Source: Muribaculaceae bacterium (GTDB taxonomy: Bacteria > Bacteroidota > Bacteroidia > Bacteroidales > Muribaculaceae). From it: a stretch of DNA of 60,710 nt. The stretch's first letter is position 1; the number at the start of each line of letters is the position of its first letter. The stretch lies in NCBI GenBank assembly GCA_022484565.1, contig JAKVKZ010000012.1, positions 1 to 60,710 on the forward strand. Reading direction: 5' to 3'. This document shows positions 36,369 through 43,560 of this stretch, piece after piece. The position numbers and the translations under genes are program-made. Under the pieces are notes generated by a model that was given only the letters and a program-made list of their open reading frames with translations, made no database searches and had not been told where the DNA came from.

Positions 36369-36929
36369 TTAATTTTCGTCGTCAGTGTCATCGTCATCAG
36401 CGGGCATTATCAGGCTCTCGGTGGAGATGTCCTGAATCATGTCCTCAAAATTCTTTGAATAGGCAGCCTGCAATAAATCTGTAACATTGCTTTCAATTGA
36501 ATTTGTGCAGTCTGATAGTGCGCAAAACAGTATTTCACTGTTTATTGCCATGTGGTCAACATTTACCAGCATTGAGCTTGTCAGTATGTTTTTCTCCTCT
36601 TCAAGATACAGCGTCGCTCCGTTGCTGCAGTTGTTGATTTTGTTGATTTTCGTCAGCAGTGTCACATTCCGTTCTACTGGAAAATTCATGTCGAAGAATG
36701 CAACGACTCTGAAGAAACTTTTCGCGTCGTTGATTTCAATGAATACTTCCATTCCGATGCGTTCGCCGCGTAACTGAAAACCGATGGCTGTGACTTCATC
36801 GTCGTCCATTAGGATGCGGTAATAATAGTCATGCTCATCCAGTTCTTGCCGTATGAAGGTTGCTACTGGCTTGTAGCTGTCGAAACCTTCATTTTCTTGT
36901 GTGCATTTTTTTGACGTTTTCTTATTCAT
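36369..36929 (-). CDS. YbjN-like protein of unknown function
   Basis: This 186-aa protein has a predicted alpha/beta layout like YbjN or type III secretion chaperone folds: strand pairs (YYYRILMDDDEVTAIGF, GMEVFIEIND, SFFRVVAFFDMNF), helix (VERNVTLLTKINKIN), strands (GATLYLEEE, ILTSSMLVNVD) and an end helix. The C-terminus is strongly acidic (ADDDDTDDEN). The assignment is by fold pattern only. It is led by a ~100-nt leader with a conserved hairpin, promoter at 37035-37042. It is paralogous to 37111-37521. Gene 35962-36363 follows 5 bp after its stop. Confidence 0.65.
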   Translation of the reverse strand: MNKKTSKKCTQENEGFDSYKPVATFIRQELDEHDYYYRILMDDDEVTAIGFQLRGERIGMEVFIEINDAKSFFRVVAFFDMNFPVERNVTLLTKINKINNCSNGATLYLEEEKNILTSSMLVNVDHMAINSEILFCALSDCTNSIESNVTDLLQAAYSKNFEDMIQDISTESLIMPADDDDTDDEN

Positions 36930-36963
36930 AATTTTAATTTTTTAGTTTTGCAATTGTGCGTGT

Positions 36964-37172
36964 TCGCTTAAAAAATAAGTGTTATAATAGGGTATCCCCT
37001 TTGTCGGGGGATAATGTTCAGTTCATCTATACAGCAAAGTTATATGCTATATTTTTTTCGTTCTGCTCTTTTGTACGATAATCTTTCTGTTTTTTTTAAT
37101 GTTTTGTGTATTAGCTAATTACTTTTCTGTTAAATTGAAAGCTTTTGTTAAATTTAGTACGATTTTTCTGGC
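36964..37172. repeat. Leader repeat R1 (about 205 bp, pairs with 37557-37765)
   Basis: The segment is about 80% identical by eye to 37557-37765. On the minus strand it carries a -7 element TAACTTTG and a hairpin with arms TATCCCC/GGGGATA. Its distal end covers the last 20 codons of the truncated paralogue. On the plus strand two GTACGAT motifs lie 84 bp apart. Direct orientation, 593 bp offset. Confidence 0.85.
37035..37042 (-). promoter_or_regulatory. -7 element of the YbjN-like gene
   Basis: The minus strand reads TAACTTTG; leader to the ATG at 36929 is about 100 nt and contains the TATCCCC hairpin. Confidence 0.6.
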
Positions 37173-37521
37173 GTTTTATTGCCATGCCGTCAATATATAC
37201 CAGCATTGAACTTGTCAGCGTGTGTCTATCTTCTTCACTGGGCCAAATTGCTCCAGTGTTGCTTTTCATCAGCAGTGCCATATTCCGCTCTATTGGATAT
37301 CTTTGGCCAAAAAATGCAGCGACTTTGAAATAGCCTTTACTATCCTTGGTTCCAAGGAATTTATCCAATTCGGCATGGTTGCTGCATAACCATGAACCTA
37401 TAATTGGAATTAGAAATTTGTTCCAGTAGGCTCTTCGATTGCATTCACGTTCATATTCTGCATGCTCTTCATCTTCTGCGATTATCTTGCGGAAGTATAT
37501 TAAAGAAGTCATTAAATTCAT
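37111..37521 (-). pseudogene. Truncated paralogue of the YbjN-like gene
   Basis: This 136-codon frame aligns with the intact YbjN-like gene at 36369-36929: GYFKVAAFFGQRYPIERNMALL versus SFFRVVAFFDMNFPVERNVTLL, and HTLTSSMLVYIDGMAIK versus NILTSSMLVNVDHMAIN. Similarity stops at residue 116 exactly where leader repeat R1 begins, and the last 20 residues (RQKNRTKFNKSFQFNRKVIS) are encoded by repeat DNA. The ~60 C-terminal residues of the intact copy, including the acidic tail, are missing. It has its own leader repeat (R2), so it may still be expressed as a shortened protein. Called a pseudogene for the truncation; the frame itself is open. Confidence 0.65.
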
Positions 37522-37556
37522 AACTGAAATTTTTGAATATGTTTAATAGCTGTCTG

Positions 37557-37765
37557 TCGTTTAAAAAATAATAGCTGTTATAAGTGTATCCCCCTTTCGG
37601 GGGATAAGGTTCAGTTCATCGATACAGCAAAGTTATATGCTATATTTTTTCCGTTCCGTACTTTGGTACGATAATTTTTCTGCTATTTTTTAATGCTCTG
37701 TATTTAAGTTAATTATCTTTGTACTAAATTGAAAACTTTTCTTAAATTGCGTACGATTTTATGGC
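37557..37765. repeat. Leader repeat R2 (about 205 bp)
   Basis: Partner of 36964-37172. It contains a perfect hairpin TATCCCCC/GGGGGATA, a minus-strand -7 TAACTTTG (37628-37635) that would drive the truncated paralogue, a 5-bp palindrome CGTAC/GTACG and two GTACGAT motifs 85 bp apart. It begins 11 bp past the stop of the 397-aa gene. Confidence 0.85.
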
Positions 37766-37775
37766 GATTACCATA

Positions 37776-38969
37776 TTATTTGTCTTTATCGTCCTTAAAT
37801 TCATCAAGTATTTCCTCTGGAATATCAATATCATTCGGGTCTATTTTCAGCCTTCCTTTCATGCCCTTTATTATAAATGATTCCGATATGCTTTCCAATA
37901 TCAATTTTGTGATGCTTTTCTTGATGTCCTGTCGGCATTTTCGTAGTCCGCTGGTTTTGTTCTTGCTGTCTTTGCTTGAGTTTATAAGTTTGTCGAATTT
38001 TGCCGACGCGCTTGTTTCTCGTTCGCCGTAAACCATGTAATAAACTTTGCAGAAGACCTTTCTACAGCGATTTATCTTAAAGCCTTCCTCGTTTATGTTA
38101 TGCTTCAAGTTGTAGAGCAAGTGTATTAAATATATCACGATTGATTCATGCAGTGAAAACTTTACCAGTTCTTTATCCGCTGAGCCTTTCTTTTGCAGAA
38201 ATATTTTGTAACGACTCTTGTACATTGGTGCCGAGGAGTCTATACTGACTATCACTTTATATTCCTTATTGCTCTCAGCTTTCCCTTTGTCCTCAATTTC
38301 CCTAACTGCCTCGGATATTCTATTATAGACAAATTCTTTATTACATTTTGTGCCATTGTTCTGGACATATTCGAGTATTGTAGAAGCCAGCTGTTCTATC
38401 ATCTTATCCCTGTCCGTGGCCGGAATTTGCAATTGATTTCTTTTGCCATTTCTGCTCCATGGGGTAGCACGTGCTGCCATAAGCGGTCGGATTGCAATAG
38501 TCGGCATAGAATATGGGTATACTGCTCTGCTGGACAATTGCTTTCCCCTGTCGAATATGCTCCGCTTTTTAGGCGCTATCAGTGAAAATAACCTCAGCAG
38601 TTTAGCATAGGTATGCGGTGCTTTTTCAGATAAATATTTCAACTTCCATTCAATGATTTGAGTGGAAATCTCACCATTGTATGAAAACACATTGCGTAAT
38701 AGCTCGACAAAAGTTGTTACTTTTCTTGTTCTGTTATAACTCCGTAAGCTTCTGTCTGAGCTGTAGGAACAGCCGACCGTAATGACTGTAATAAGGTTTG
38801 ATACTGCAATGTCCAATTTCTTGATGTCGATGCCTGAAATGAACATAGGTTTGTGCGTCCCTGTTACAACAACATAGGGCTTGGCGGAATGATTACACCG
38901 TCGACAAATCGCTTGATTTCTTTTTTTTCTTGAAGCAAAAAAATGCTTTTTTTTGTGTGAAGTAGGCAT
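37776..38969 (-). CDS. 397-aa protein of unknown function
   Basis: I do not recognise this protein. From the ATG at 38969 it starts MPTSHKKKHFFASRKKRNQ, very basic, with a single CRRC motif and His close by (possible half zinc site). A middle region has VIVSIDSSAPMYKSRYKIFLQKK, and the C-terminal ~150 residues are helical and charged (Cys in RCRKVFCKVYY), ending in an acidic segment (PEEILDEFKDDKDK). An upstream in-frame ATG at 39002 is possible but adds a hydrophobic run. The gene heads the minus-strand cluster with the YbjN-like genes. No membrane helix or signal peptide. No transposase catalytic pattern was found. A DNA- or RNA-binding role is only suggested by charge. Confidence 0.6.
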   Translation of the reverse strand: MPTSHKKKHFFASRKKRNQAICRRCNHSAKPYVVVTGTHKPMFISGIDIKKLDIAVSNLITVITVGCSYSSDRSLRSYNRTRKVTTFVELLRNVFSYNGEISTQIIEWKLKYLSEKAPHTYAKLLRLFSLIAPKKRSIFDRGKQLSSRAVYPYSMPTIAIRPLMAARATPWSRNGKRNQLQIPATDRDKMIEQLASTILEYVQNNGTKCNKEFVYNRISEAVREIEDKGKAESNKEYKVIVSIDSSAPMYKSRYKIFLQKKGSADKELVKFSLHESIVIYLIHLLYNLKHNINEEGFKINRCRKVFCKVYYMVYGERETSASAKFDKLINSSKDSKNKTSGLRKCRQDIKKSITKLILESISESFIIKGMKGRLKIDPNDIDIPEEILDEFKDDKDK

Positions 38970-39002
38970 AGTTTTAACATTAATAACGTAAATAATAACC
39001 AA

Positions 39003-39233
39003 TCAGTAAAATAATAAATGACCTATCAGTAAAATGTTCAAGTAGGATTACTGCACGAGTAATGTGAACGTGCCCTTTAGGAGCATACTATTAGGGCGCT
39101 AAAAGCACCTCTTTTTCCGTAACAAAGTACGGAAATTTTTTGCAATCTTGCAAGAAAATCGTGTTAAATTTTCTCTAAATTAACAAGATTACACAATTTT
39201 TTCTGTGTTTTTCCGTTAAGGCTTTTTAAGTGG
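39003..39233. other. Intergenic region with strong inverted repeat
   Basis: At 39114-39135, arms TTTCCGTA and TACGGAAA enclose ACAAAG (8-bp perfect inverted repeat). On the minus strand its centre reads CCGTACTTTG, close to the palindrome found in R2. It could be an operator or terminator. The rest is AT-rich with no further gene seen. Confidence 0.5.
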
Positions 39234-39920
39234 CTAATATTCAGGATATGCCATTCTGTCGTCTTGGTTCACTGCGTCAATGTAGTCGAGAAAATAGCTG
39301 TTTATTACGTATGAACTCTTATTGTACGATGTGGATTCATACCTTCTTTTCAGGTCGGGATAATTGTCAAGCAGATTAAGCAGCCTTCCTTTGTCAATTT
39401 TTACTGCCATTTTCAGTTTCGGGTCAAGTATGTAGAATAGTCCGTCGTAGTCGTCATCGTTCACCACACCGCTTGAAATGCTGTAGTCGTCATCACCTCC
39501 GCTCAAAATTTCACCAAGAATTCCAAGTGCCACAGCGCCTGATGAAGTGTGGTCGGATGCAAAATATTTGAAGTAAATCACTTTATCGGTAAGATATAGT
39601 GGAATATATCCTCGGAATATGCAGTCGCTTGCAAAATTTCTGTTAAGGTATTCATCGTTCACAAGCAGCATCGAGTCGCTGCACGAAATTGCTACTATGC
39701 TGTCCCTCATTTGCTTCATCAGCTTCTTGGTGGGCTTGTAGTCACTGCTGATTTTATATGAGAATGGGCTTATTTGGTCAAAGTTGATGCTGTCGATGGT
39801 GTCACCGGTGTTATACATCGCGTCGTGCCACGATTTATGCACTATCACCGTGTCGGCGAATATCGGCGACACTATCAAGATGGCTAAAACTATTATTATC
39901 GATTTTGTCTTTGTCAACAT
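39234..39920 (-). CDS. Exported protein of unknown function
   Basis: This 228-aa protein has a signal peptide (MLTKTKSIIIVLAILIVSPIFA). The mature part contains VIVHKSWHDAMYNTGDTIDSINF near its start, an Asp-rich Gly region (GEILSGGDDDYS) around 137 and a C-terminal end DDRMAYPEY. I recognise no domain; the opening KSWHD-x-M pattern reminds me of some uncharacterised Bacteroidetes families but I cannot name one reliably. The start at 39920 was chosen because a -7 (TAACTTTG, 39942-39949) sits just upstream and overlaps a longer TTG start. Single gene. Confidence 0.7.
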   Translation of the reverse strand: MLTKTKSIIIVLAILIVSPIFADTVIVHKSWHDAMYNTGDTIDSINFDQISPFSYKISSDYKPTKKLMKQMRDSIVAISCSDSMLLVNDEYLNRNFASDCIFRGYIPLYLTDKVIYFKYFASDHTSSGAVALGILGEILSGGDDDYSISSGVVNDDDYDGLFYILDPKLKMAVKIDKGRLLNLLDNYPDLKRRYESTSYNKSSYVINSYFLDYIDAVNQDDRMAYPEY

Positions 39921-39941
39921 TTTTCTTCTTTTTCTTTGCGA

Positions 39942-39949
39942 CAAAGTTA
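39942..39949 (-). promoter_or_regulatory. -7 element of the exported unknown protein gene
   Basis: The minus strand reads TAACTTTG, 22-29 nt upstream of the ATG at 39920. Confidence 0.6.
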
Positions 39950-39971
39950 AGACTTAAAAGCGGAAAATGGT

Positions 39972-40844
39972 TTAATCTTCGTCCATTATTTTGCGGATGT
40001 CGTCCTCATCTCCGTTGAATGGCCCTGAGTTTTCAAGTTTCAGTGTCGCCATTGCTGCCGCAAATCGTCCGCATTCTTCATAATCCGCTCCACGGCTGCG
40101 CATATACAGGTAGCCTGCTGCGTAGGTGTCGCCGCAGCCGGTGGCATCAACAAGCTCGTCAGGCTCATAAGCCGGAATCTCATAAAAGTTGCCCCCAGCA
40201 TAAATCATCGAGCCGTAGCTTCCCAAAGTTATCAGCACTTCCTTCACGCCCCAAATTGCCAATTGCACTGCTGCCTGGCGTGCGTCCTTGAATCCGGTGA
40301 GTGAATCTATCTCGTGTTCGTTGACTTTCAGAATGTCGATGTAGGGCAGTGCCTTGCGCTTTTCTTTCCAATCGCATGGCTCAACTTCTTTGCCCTCCAC
40401 TTTCCGCAGGAATCCTTGCGCGTCAACTGAAAGAGTGCCGCGCGTAGATAGATATTTTATCACATCAAGCGAAAAGTCCTTTGAAAGCAGGCTGCCCAGA
40501 TGTATGAACCGGGCCTCCACGTCCTGAAGTTTCTCCACAGTGAACGGCTCGCCTTCGGCAAGCACTCTCTGTTGGCGGTTGTCCATGTTTTCGCCGTAAA
40601 TGTTCTCGAATACTACAGTTTTCTCACTTGGAATCACCTTGATGTCAATGTCGTCATCACGCATATCATCAATGGCTTCCTTTTGGTCGTCAGCCACCGA
40701 TGTTATCAGTTTGTAGCTAATGCCCTTCAATCGGCTTATGCCGCGTGTGAAATAAAAAGCCGTGCCCCCGTTGAGCGTCGCAACGTGGCCCGGTGTTATA
40801 ATGTTGTCAACTGTCAAGTGTCCTATACAGCAAATATCGGTCAT
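39972..40844 (-). CDS. PfkB-family carbohydrate kinase
   Basis: This 290-aa ribokinase/PfkB-fold sugar or nucleoside kinase transfers phosphate from ATP. It has the N-terminal GHLTVDNI start, the NGGTAFYF substrate lid region, the sugar-binding middle, and the diagnostic C-terminal PfkB signature DATGCGDTYAAGYLY, where the Asp of GCGD is the catalytic base. Start at 40844 (MTDICCIGHL) is preferred over a TTG 12 bp earlier. A promoter at 41055-41062 suggests a ~205-nt leader. The substrate cannot be named. Not part of an obvious pathway operon. Confidence 0.9.
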   Translation of the reverse strand: MTDICCIGHLTVDNIITPGHVATLNGGTAFYFTRGISRLKGISYKLITSVADDQKEAIDDMRDDDIDIKVIPSEKTVVFENIYGENMDNRQQRVLAEGEPFTVEKLQDVEARFIHLGSLLSKDFSLDVIKYLSTRGTLSVDAQGFLRKVEGKEVEPCDWKEKRKALPYIDILKVNEHEIDSLTGFKDARQAAVQLAIWGVKEVLITLGSYGSMIYAGGNFYEIPAYEPDELVDATGCGDTYAAGYLYMRSRGADYEECGRFAAAMATLKLENSGPFNGDEDDIRKIMDED

Positions 40845-41062
40845 CCTTTTTTCCAAGTAATTATTTTAATCGTATAATTGAAAAAAGCAGCAACTTAGGC
40901 TTCCGTACCTCACGTTACTGGCTCATTAAGGATTCAAGTGATTTTTTTAGTTTACACTGAATAATGATAGGTGTTGAGTGCTTTATAATGCACATTAAAT
41001 CACACACTTTTCTAACGTAAGTAAACGGCAGAAGACGCCGCTCTTTCTTCGGTGCAAAGTTA
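40845..41062 (-). promoter_or_regulatory. Long leader of the PfkB kinase gene
   Basis: A -7 element TAACTTTG on the minus strand (41055-41062) predicts a ~205-nt leader. It contains hairpins (CGGC/GCCG near its 5' end, GTGC/GCAC around 40979-40994), a short frame of 26 codons (40915-40995, MCIIKHSTPIIIQCKLKK...) and a poor stem plus T-run before the gene. Possible leader peptide or riboswitch; I recognise no known class. Confidence 0.4.
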
Positions 41063-41191
41063 GCGATTATTTCTGACTCTGCAATGATTTGGTGTTTCCT
41101 AAAGCATATCATCCGTTTTTCAGCACATCTATTGCAGCCTAATTTCTATGTTTGTGCCGTTTCCAACTATTCCCTGCATGAATATTATTTG

Positions 41192-41366
41192 GTCGTGATG
41201 CGATTGCCAGTTTCATGAACGGCCATAAAGAAAGGGCCTTTTGCTGAATTATCAGCATAAAGTCCTCAGTATCATTGGGGTAGGGCGGCGTATGGGGTTA
41301 ACCCCAGTATCCACCATCACTCGTACCGAAAGCGGCACGCGGCCGAAGCCTTCCTGTTCTTAACGA
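41192..41366 (-). ncRNA. Candidate structured small RNA (6S-like?)
   Basis: A consensus promoter with -7 TATATTTG (minus strand, 41372-41379) and a TTG 19 nt upstream fires into about 175 nt with no coding frame. The presumed RNA has terminal pairs GTCGT/ACGAC (5' end near 41366, 3' near 41192) and GAAC/GTTC. Internal hairpins are GGC-UUCG-GCC, GTGCCG/CGGTAC, TGGGG/CCCCA, GCTGA/TCAGC and GGCC/GGCC. A long closed rod with internal hairpins suits 6S RNA, which many bacteria carry as an orphan gene; RNase P and tmRNA signature sequences are absent. No T-run follows. The 6S label is a guess; the promoter plus structure is what I see. Confidence 0.45.
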
Positions 41367-41487
41367 CTATGCAAATATAAGTGATTTTATAGTTCCAACA
41401 ATAATTGTTTCAAAAACTGGTTTATAAAATGATTTTTGATGTGGAAATATTAGTTTTAGAGAAAGAAACATAAACAGCCCAAATGAT

Positions 41488-41628
41488 ATGGAAACCATTA
41501 CCAAATGGGCTGAAACATCATCTAAGGGTGCCGTTGCGCATAATGAATATGACCACGACAAGTACGTCCGAAGCGTATTCCTTAGCAGTGATTACGTTGC
41601 AAAGATAAGAAAAGATGCCGAGAAATAG
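41488..41628 (+). CDS. Possible small protein or gene fragment (46 aa)
   Basis: The frame starts METITKWAETSS and ends with RKDAEK; charged, with alternating polar and aromatic residues (NEYDHDKYVRSVF). It has better-than-random codon character by eye but no promoter or known relative. It may be a remnant of a larger gene. Confidence 0.3.
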   Translation: METITKWAETSSKGAVAHNEYDHDKYVRSVFLSSDYVAKIRKDAEK

Positions 41629-41802
41629 ATAAAGTTAGGCAAAAAAATATTTCAGAAATTATAACTCACAAAGAAATTTCAATCATGGAACGGAGTTGAT
41701 ATAACTCACTGCCTAGTAGTTCAATTCAATAGGGCTTCCCAGAGGGAAACTCGATAAGAAAAATTCACTATAAATAAAAATCCCCTTACAAAAATTTATC
41801 AA

Positions 41803-42096
41803 GTGTGGAGAGGTTTTTGCCATTGGAGAATGGGCTTCTTTCCATCAGTCCTAATGCAAAAAGCATCAGCCGCTGTACCCCGTAGTATTTCCAGTCTTAA
41901 TGACGATGAAAATATAAGCAGTTTTGGCTTATGTTACAAAAATATGCTTTTAAATGAAGAACTACCACCTATCCCATGTCGACCCCATCAAGGTGTAAAT
42001 GAAGAAGGGAAACCTGCCTCTCCAAGTAATTCTTTGGCTGCTATGTCACGGTCAGATAAGCAAGAAAAATCAACTGAGCCTGTATCTATCCATTAA
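41803..42096 (+). CDS. Possible gene fragment (97 codons)
   Basis: A frame open from 41803 that ends in a Ser/Pro/Lys-rich segment (GKPASPSNSLAAMSRSDKQEK). No promoter or domain was seen. It may be chance or a remnant of a larger gene. Confidence 0.15.
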   Translation: MWRGFCHWRMGFFPSVLMQKASAAVPRSISSLNDDENISSFGLCYKNMLLNEELPPIPCRPHQGVNEEGKPASPSNSLAAMSRSDKQEKSTEPVSIH

Positions 42097-42246
42097 AAGT
42101 ATGTGCTTTCTTATGGAAAAACCAAAATAGAGCTGCTGTCTGGTTAATCTTGAGTGCCATTGGCACCTCCCTGCTATTCTAACTACTCTATTATAGTGGT
42201 GAATTTACAATAATAATTTGTATAATTTCAACTAAGTAAAAGTTTC

Positions 42247-42384
42247 GTGAAATGGGAAATTTTAGGTGCAAAAAACGACATTCCAAAAGAAATGCCGTTT
42301 GCCGAATGGACAACCAATTCTAAAGAATCTGCCCCTCTTGACGGAACAAATTTACAAACTATTGATATAATATTGAAGATATGA
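42247..42384 (+). CDS. Possible small protein or gene fragment (45 codons)
   Basis: From GTG at 42247 the frame reads KWEILGAKNDIPKEMPF followed by a Trp/Thr/Ser segment and ends IDIILKI. It looks coding-like but is isolated between stops upstream and the stop at 42382. Unknown. Confidence 0.25.
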   Translation: MKWEILGAKNDIPKEMPFAEWTTNSKESAPLDGTNLQTIDIILKI

Positions 42385-42640
42385 GTAAAGCCTTATCAAT
42401 GTTTAACATTTAGTTTTAAAATTTGTTTTATAATTAGTCATCGCAAGTTTGCTTTTACTTTTGTACTCGTTTATTTGTTTTTTTGAAATAAAAAGAACTA
42501 CTCCGATAATTGAATAGCTCTCAGGAGCCTACAGACTGTTTCATTAAAGAAACAACCTATAAGATTACCAATTTACAGGAATAATTTGGAAAATTCCAAC
42601 TTAACCTTGAAAATATTCTAATGTGGTGCAAGAGAAATGG

Positions 42641-42673
42641 CAAAAAATAAGGCAGCCCGATGAAGACTGCCTT
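42641..42673 (-). terminator. Terminator of tRNA-Arg
   Basis: Stem AAGGCAG/CTGCCTT with an 11-nt loop; the minus strand continues ATTTTTTG. It lies 10 nt beyond the tRNA 3' end. Confidence 0.85.
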
Positions 42674-42682
42674 TCTTTCAAG

Positions 42683-42756
42683 TGACTCATATAGGATTCA
42701 AACCTATAACCTTCTGATCCGTAGTCAGATGCTCTATTCAATTGAGCTAATGAGCC
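42683..42756 (-). tRNA. tRNA-Arg (ACG)
   Basis: The full cloverleaf can be drawn over 74 nt: acceptor GGCTCAT paired with ATGAGTC (one G-U), D-stem GCTC/GAGC, anticodon stem TCTGA/TCAGA with loop CTACGGA (anticodon ACG at positions 34-36), T-stem ATAGG/CCTAT with TTTGAAT loop, discriminator A. CCA is not encoded. A -7 promoter element (TATCTTTG, minus strand, 42775-42782) precedes it and a terminator follows. Confidence 0.97.
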
Positions 42757-42774
42757 ATTTTTTGTTTGCGGTTG

Positions 42775-42782
42775 CAAAGATA
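42775..42782 (-). promoter_or_regulatory. -7 element of tRNA-Arg
   Basis: The minus strand reads TATCTTTG about 20 nt before the mature tRNA 5' end, with a TTG about 18 nt further upstream. Confidence 0.7.
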
Positions 42783-42839
42783 CTAACTTTTTTTCAATTG
42801 CAAGCAATTTTCCATGAAAAATTCAAATAAATTTTAATA

Positions 42840-43445
42840 TCACTGCTTTTTCAGCGATTCGTTCACTTTTTCTATGTAGTCAAGAATCTCTTCCCGTCCT
42901 TTTCCGTCGATGGCCGAAGACAGGAATATCGGTGGCAGTTCTTCCCATGTTTCGCCAAGAATCTCTTTATAATTTTCAACGTTGGTTCTGCTGGCATTTG
43001 CTCCAAGTTTGTCCATTTTTGTGAAAATTATGCCGAATGGCACTTGGTTCTCGCCAAGCCACTCCATAAATTCCAAATCTATCTTTTGCGGTGCCAGACG
43101 TGAGTCCACAAGCACGAACAGGCAGGTCATCTGCATTCTTTCGAGCACGTAGTCCTCAATCAGTTCCTTTATCTCGCGCAATGCCGATTTGCTCCGCTTC
43201 GCATATCCGTAGCCCGGCAGGTCAACAATATACCATTCATCATTTATTATAAAATGGTTTATCAGCAGCGTCTTTCCGGGTTTCGATGATGTTTTTGCCA
43301 ATCCAACCTTGCCGGTCAGCATATTTATAAGCGATGATTTCCCCACATTCGACCTGCCTATGAAGGCGTATTCAGGAATGGTAGAGTTAGGGCATTTGCT
43401 CGCGTCGGAGTTGCTTATCTCGAAATTTGCTGTCTTGATTTTCAT
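42840..43445 (-). CDS. engB: Ribosome biogenesis GTPase EngB/YsxC
   Basis: This 201-aa Era/TrmE-like GTPase acts in late 50S assembly. Motifs: G1 GRSNVGKS at residues 30-37, PGKT in switch I (G2), G3 DLPGYG from residue 75, G4 TKMD and the C-terminal SSAIDGKG (G5). The length is typical. The ATG at 43445 follows a promoter at 43478-43485 and the gene is divergent from recR. Confidence 0.96.
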   Translation of the reverse strand: MKIKTANFEISNSDASKCPNSTIPEYAFIGRSNVGKSSLINMLTGKVGLAKTSSKPGKTLLINHFIINDEWYIVDLPGYGYAKRSKSALREIKELIEDYVLERMQMTCLFVLVDSRLAPQKIDLEFMEWLGENQVPFGIIFTKMDKLGANASRTNVENYKEILGETWEELPPIFLSSAIDGKGREEILDYIEKVNESLKKQ

Positions 43446-43477
43446 CGTTTTTGCTCGTTAGAGTTTGATTTTTGCTG

Positions 43478-43485
43478 CAAAGTTA
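43478..43485 (-). promoter_or_regulatory. -7 element of engB
   Basis: The minus strand reads TAACTTTG, about 35 nt upstream of the engB ATG. Confidence 0.65.
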
Positions 43486-43507
43486 CGAATTAAACGCCGA
43501 AAAATCG

Positions 43508-43515
43508 TAATTTTG
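43508..43515 (+). promoter_or_regulatory. -7 element of recR
   Basis: The plus strand reads TAATTTTG, about 45 nt upstream of the recR ATG at 43561. Confidence 0.65.
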
Positions 43516-43560
43516 CATGAATTACGTTATTTATGCGTGCTTTAAAACATTAGTTATTTT

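Larger units (their letters stand above)
41380..42640. other. Low-GC region with fragmentary reading frames
   Basis: About 1.26 kb of AT-rich DNA sits between the candidate RNA and tRNA-Arg. Short plus-strand frames look partly protein-like: 41488-41628 (46 codons), 41803-42096 (97 codons) and 42247-42384 (45 codons). They belong to different frames and no family is recognised. It lies beyond the 3' end of a tRNA gene, where integrative elements insert, so remnants of a decayed element are plausible. Confidence 0.45.

Noticed and set aside
36964-37765. CRISPR-like reading of the duplicated segment
   Set aside because: Only two long, diverged copies at different functional positions; no short spacer structure. 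No CRISPR array was seen anywhere in the window.
37776-38969. Transposase for the 397-aa protein
   Set aside because: No DDE/HUH/serine-recombinase pattern and no terminal inverted repeats with target duplication were found around it.
40915-41112. 65-codon minus-strand frame upstream of the PfkB kinase
   Set aside because: The upstream part crosses the promoter (41055-41062). Only the 26-codon part from 40995 could be a leader peptide.
41367-41561. 64-codon minus-strand frame
   Set aside because: It runs over the promoter of the candidate RNA and has no coding character compared with the plus-strand frame there.
42601-42807. Minus-strand frame covering the tRNA
   Set aside because: Its peptide (QLNRASDYGSEGYRFES) is only a translated tRNA; the tRNA explains it.
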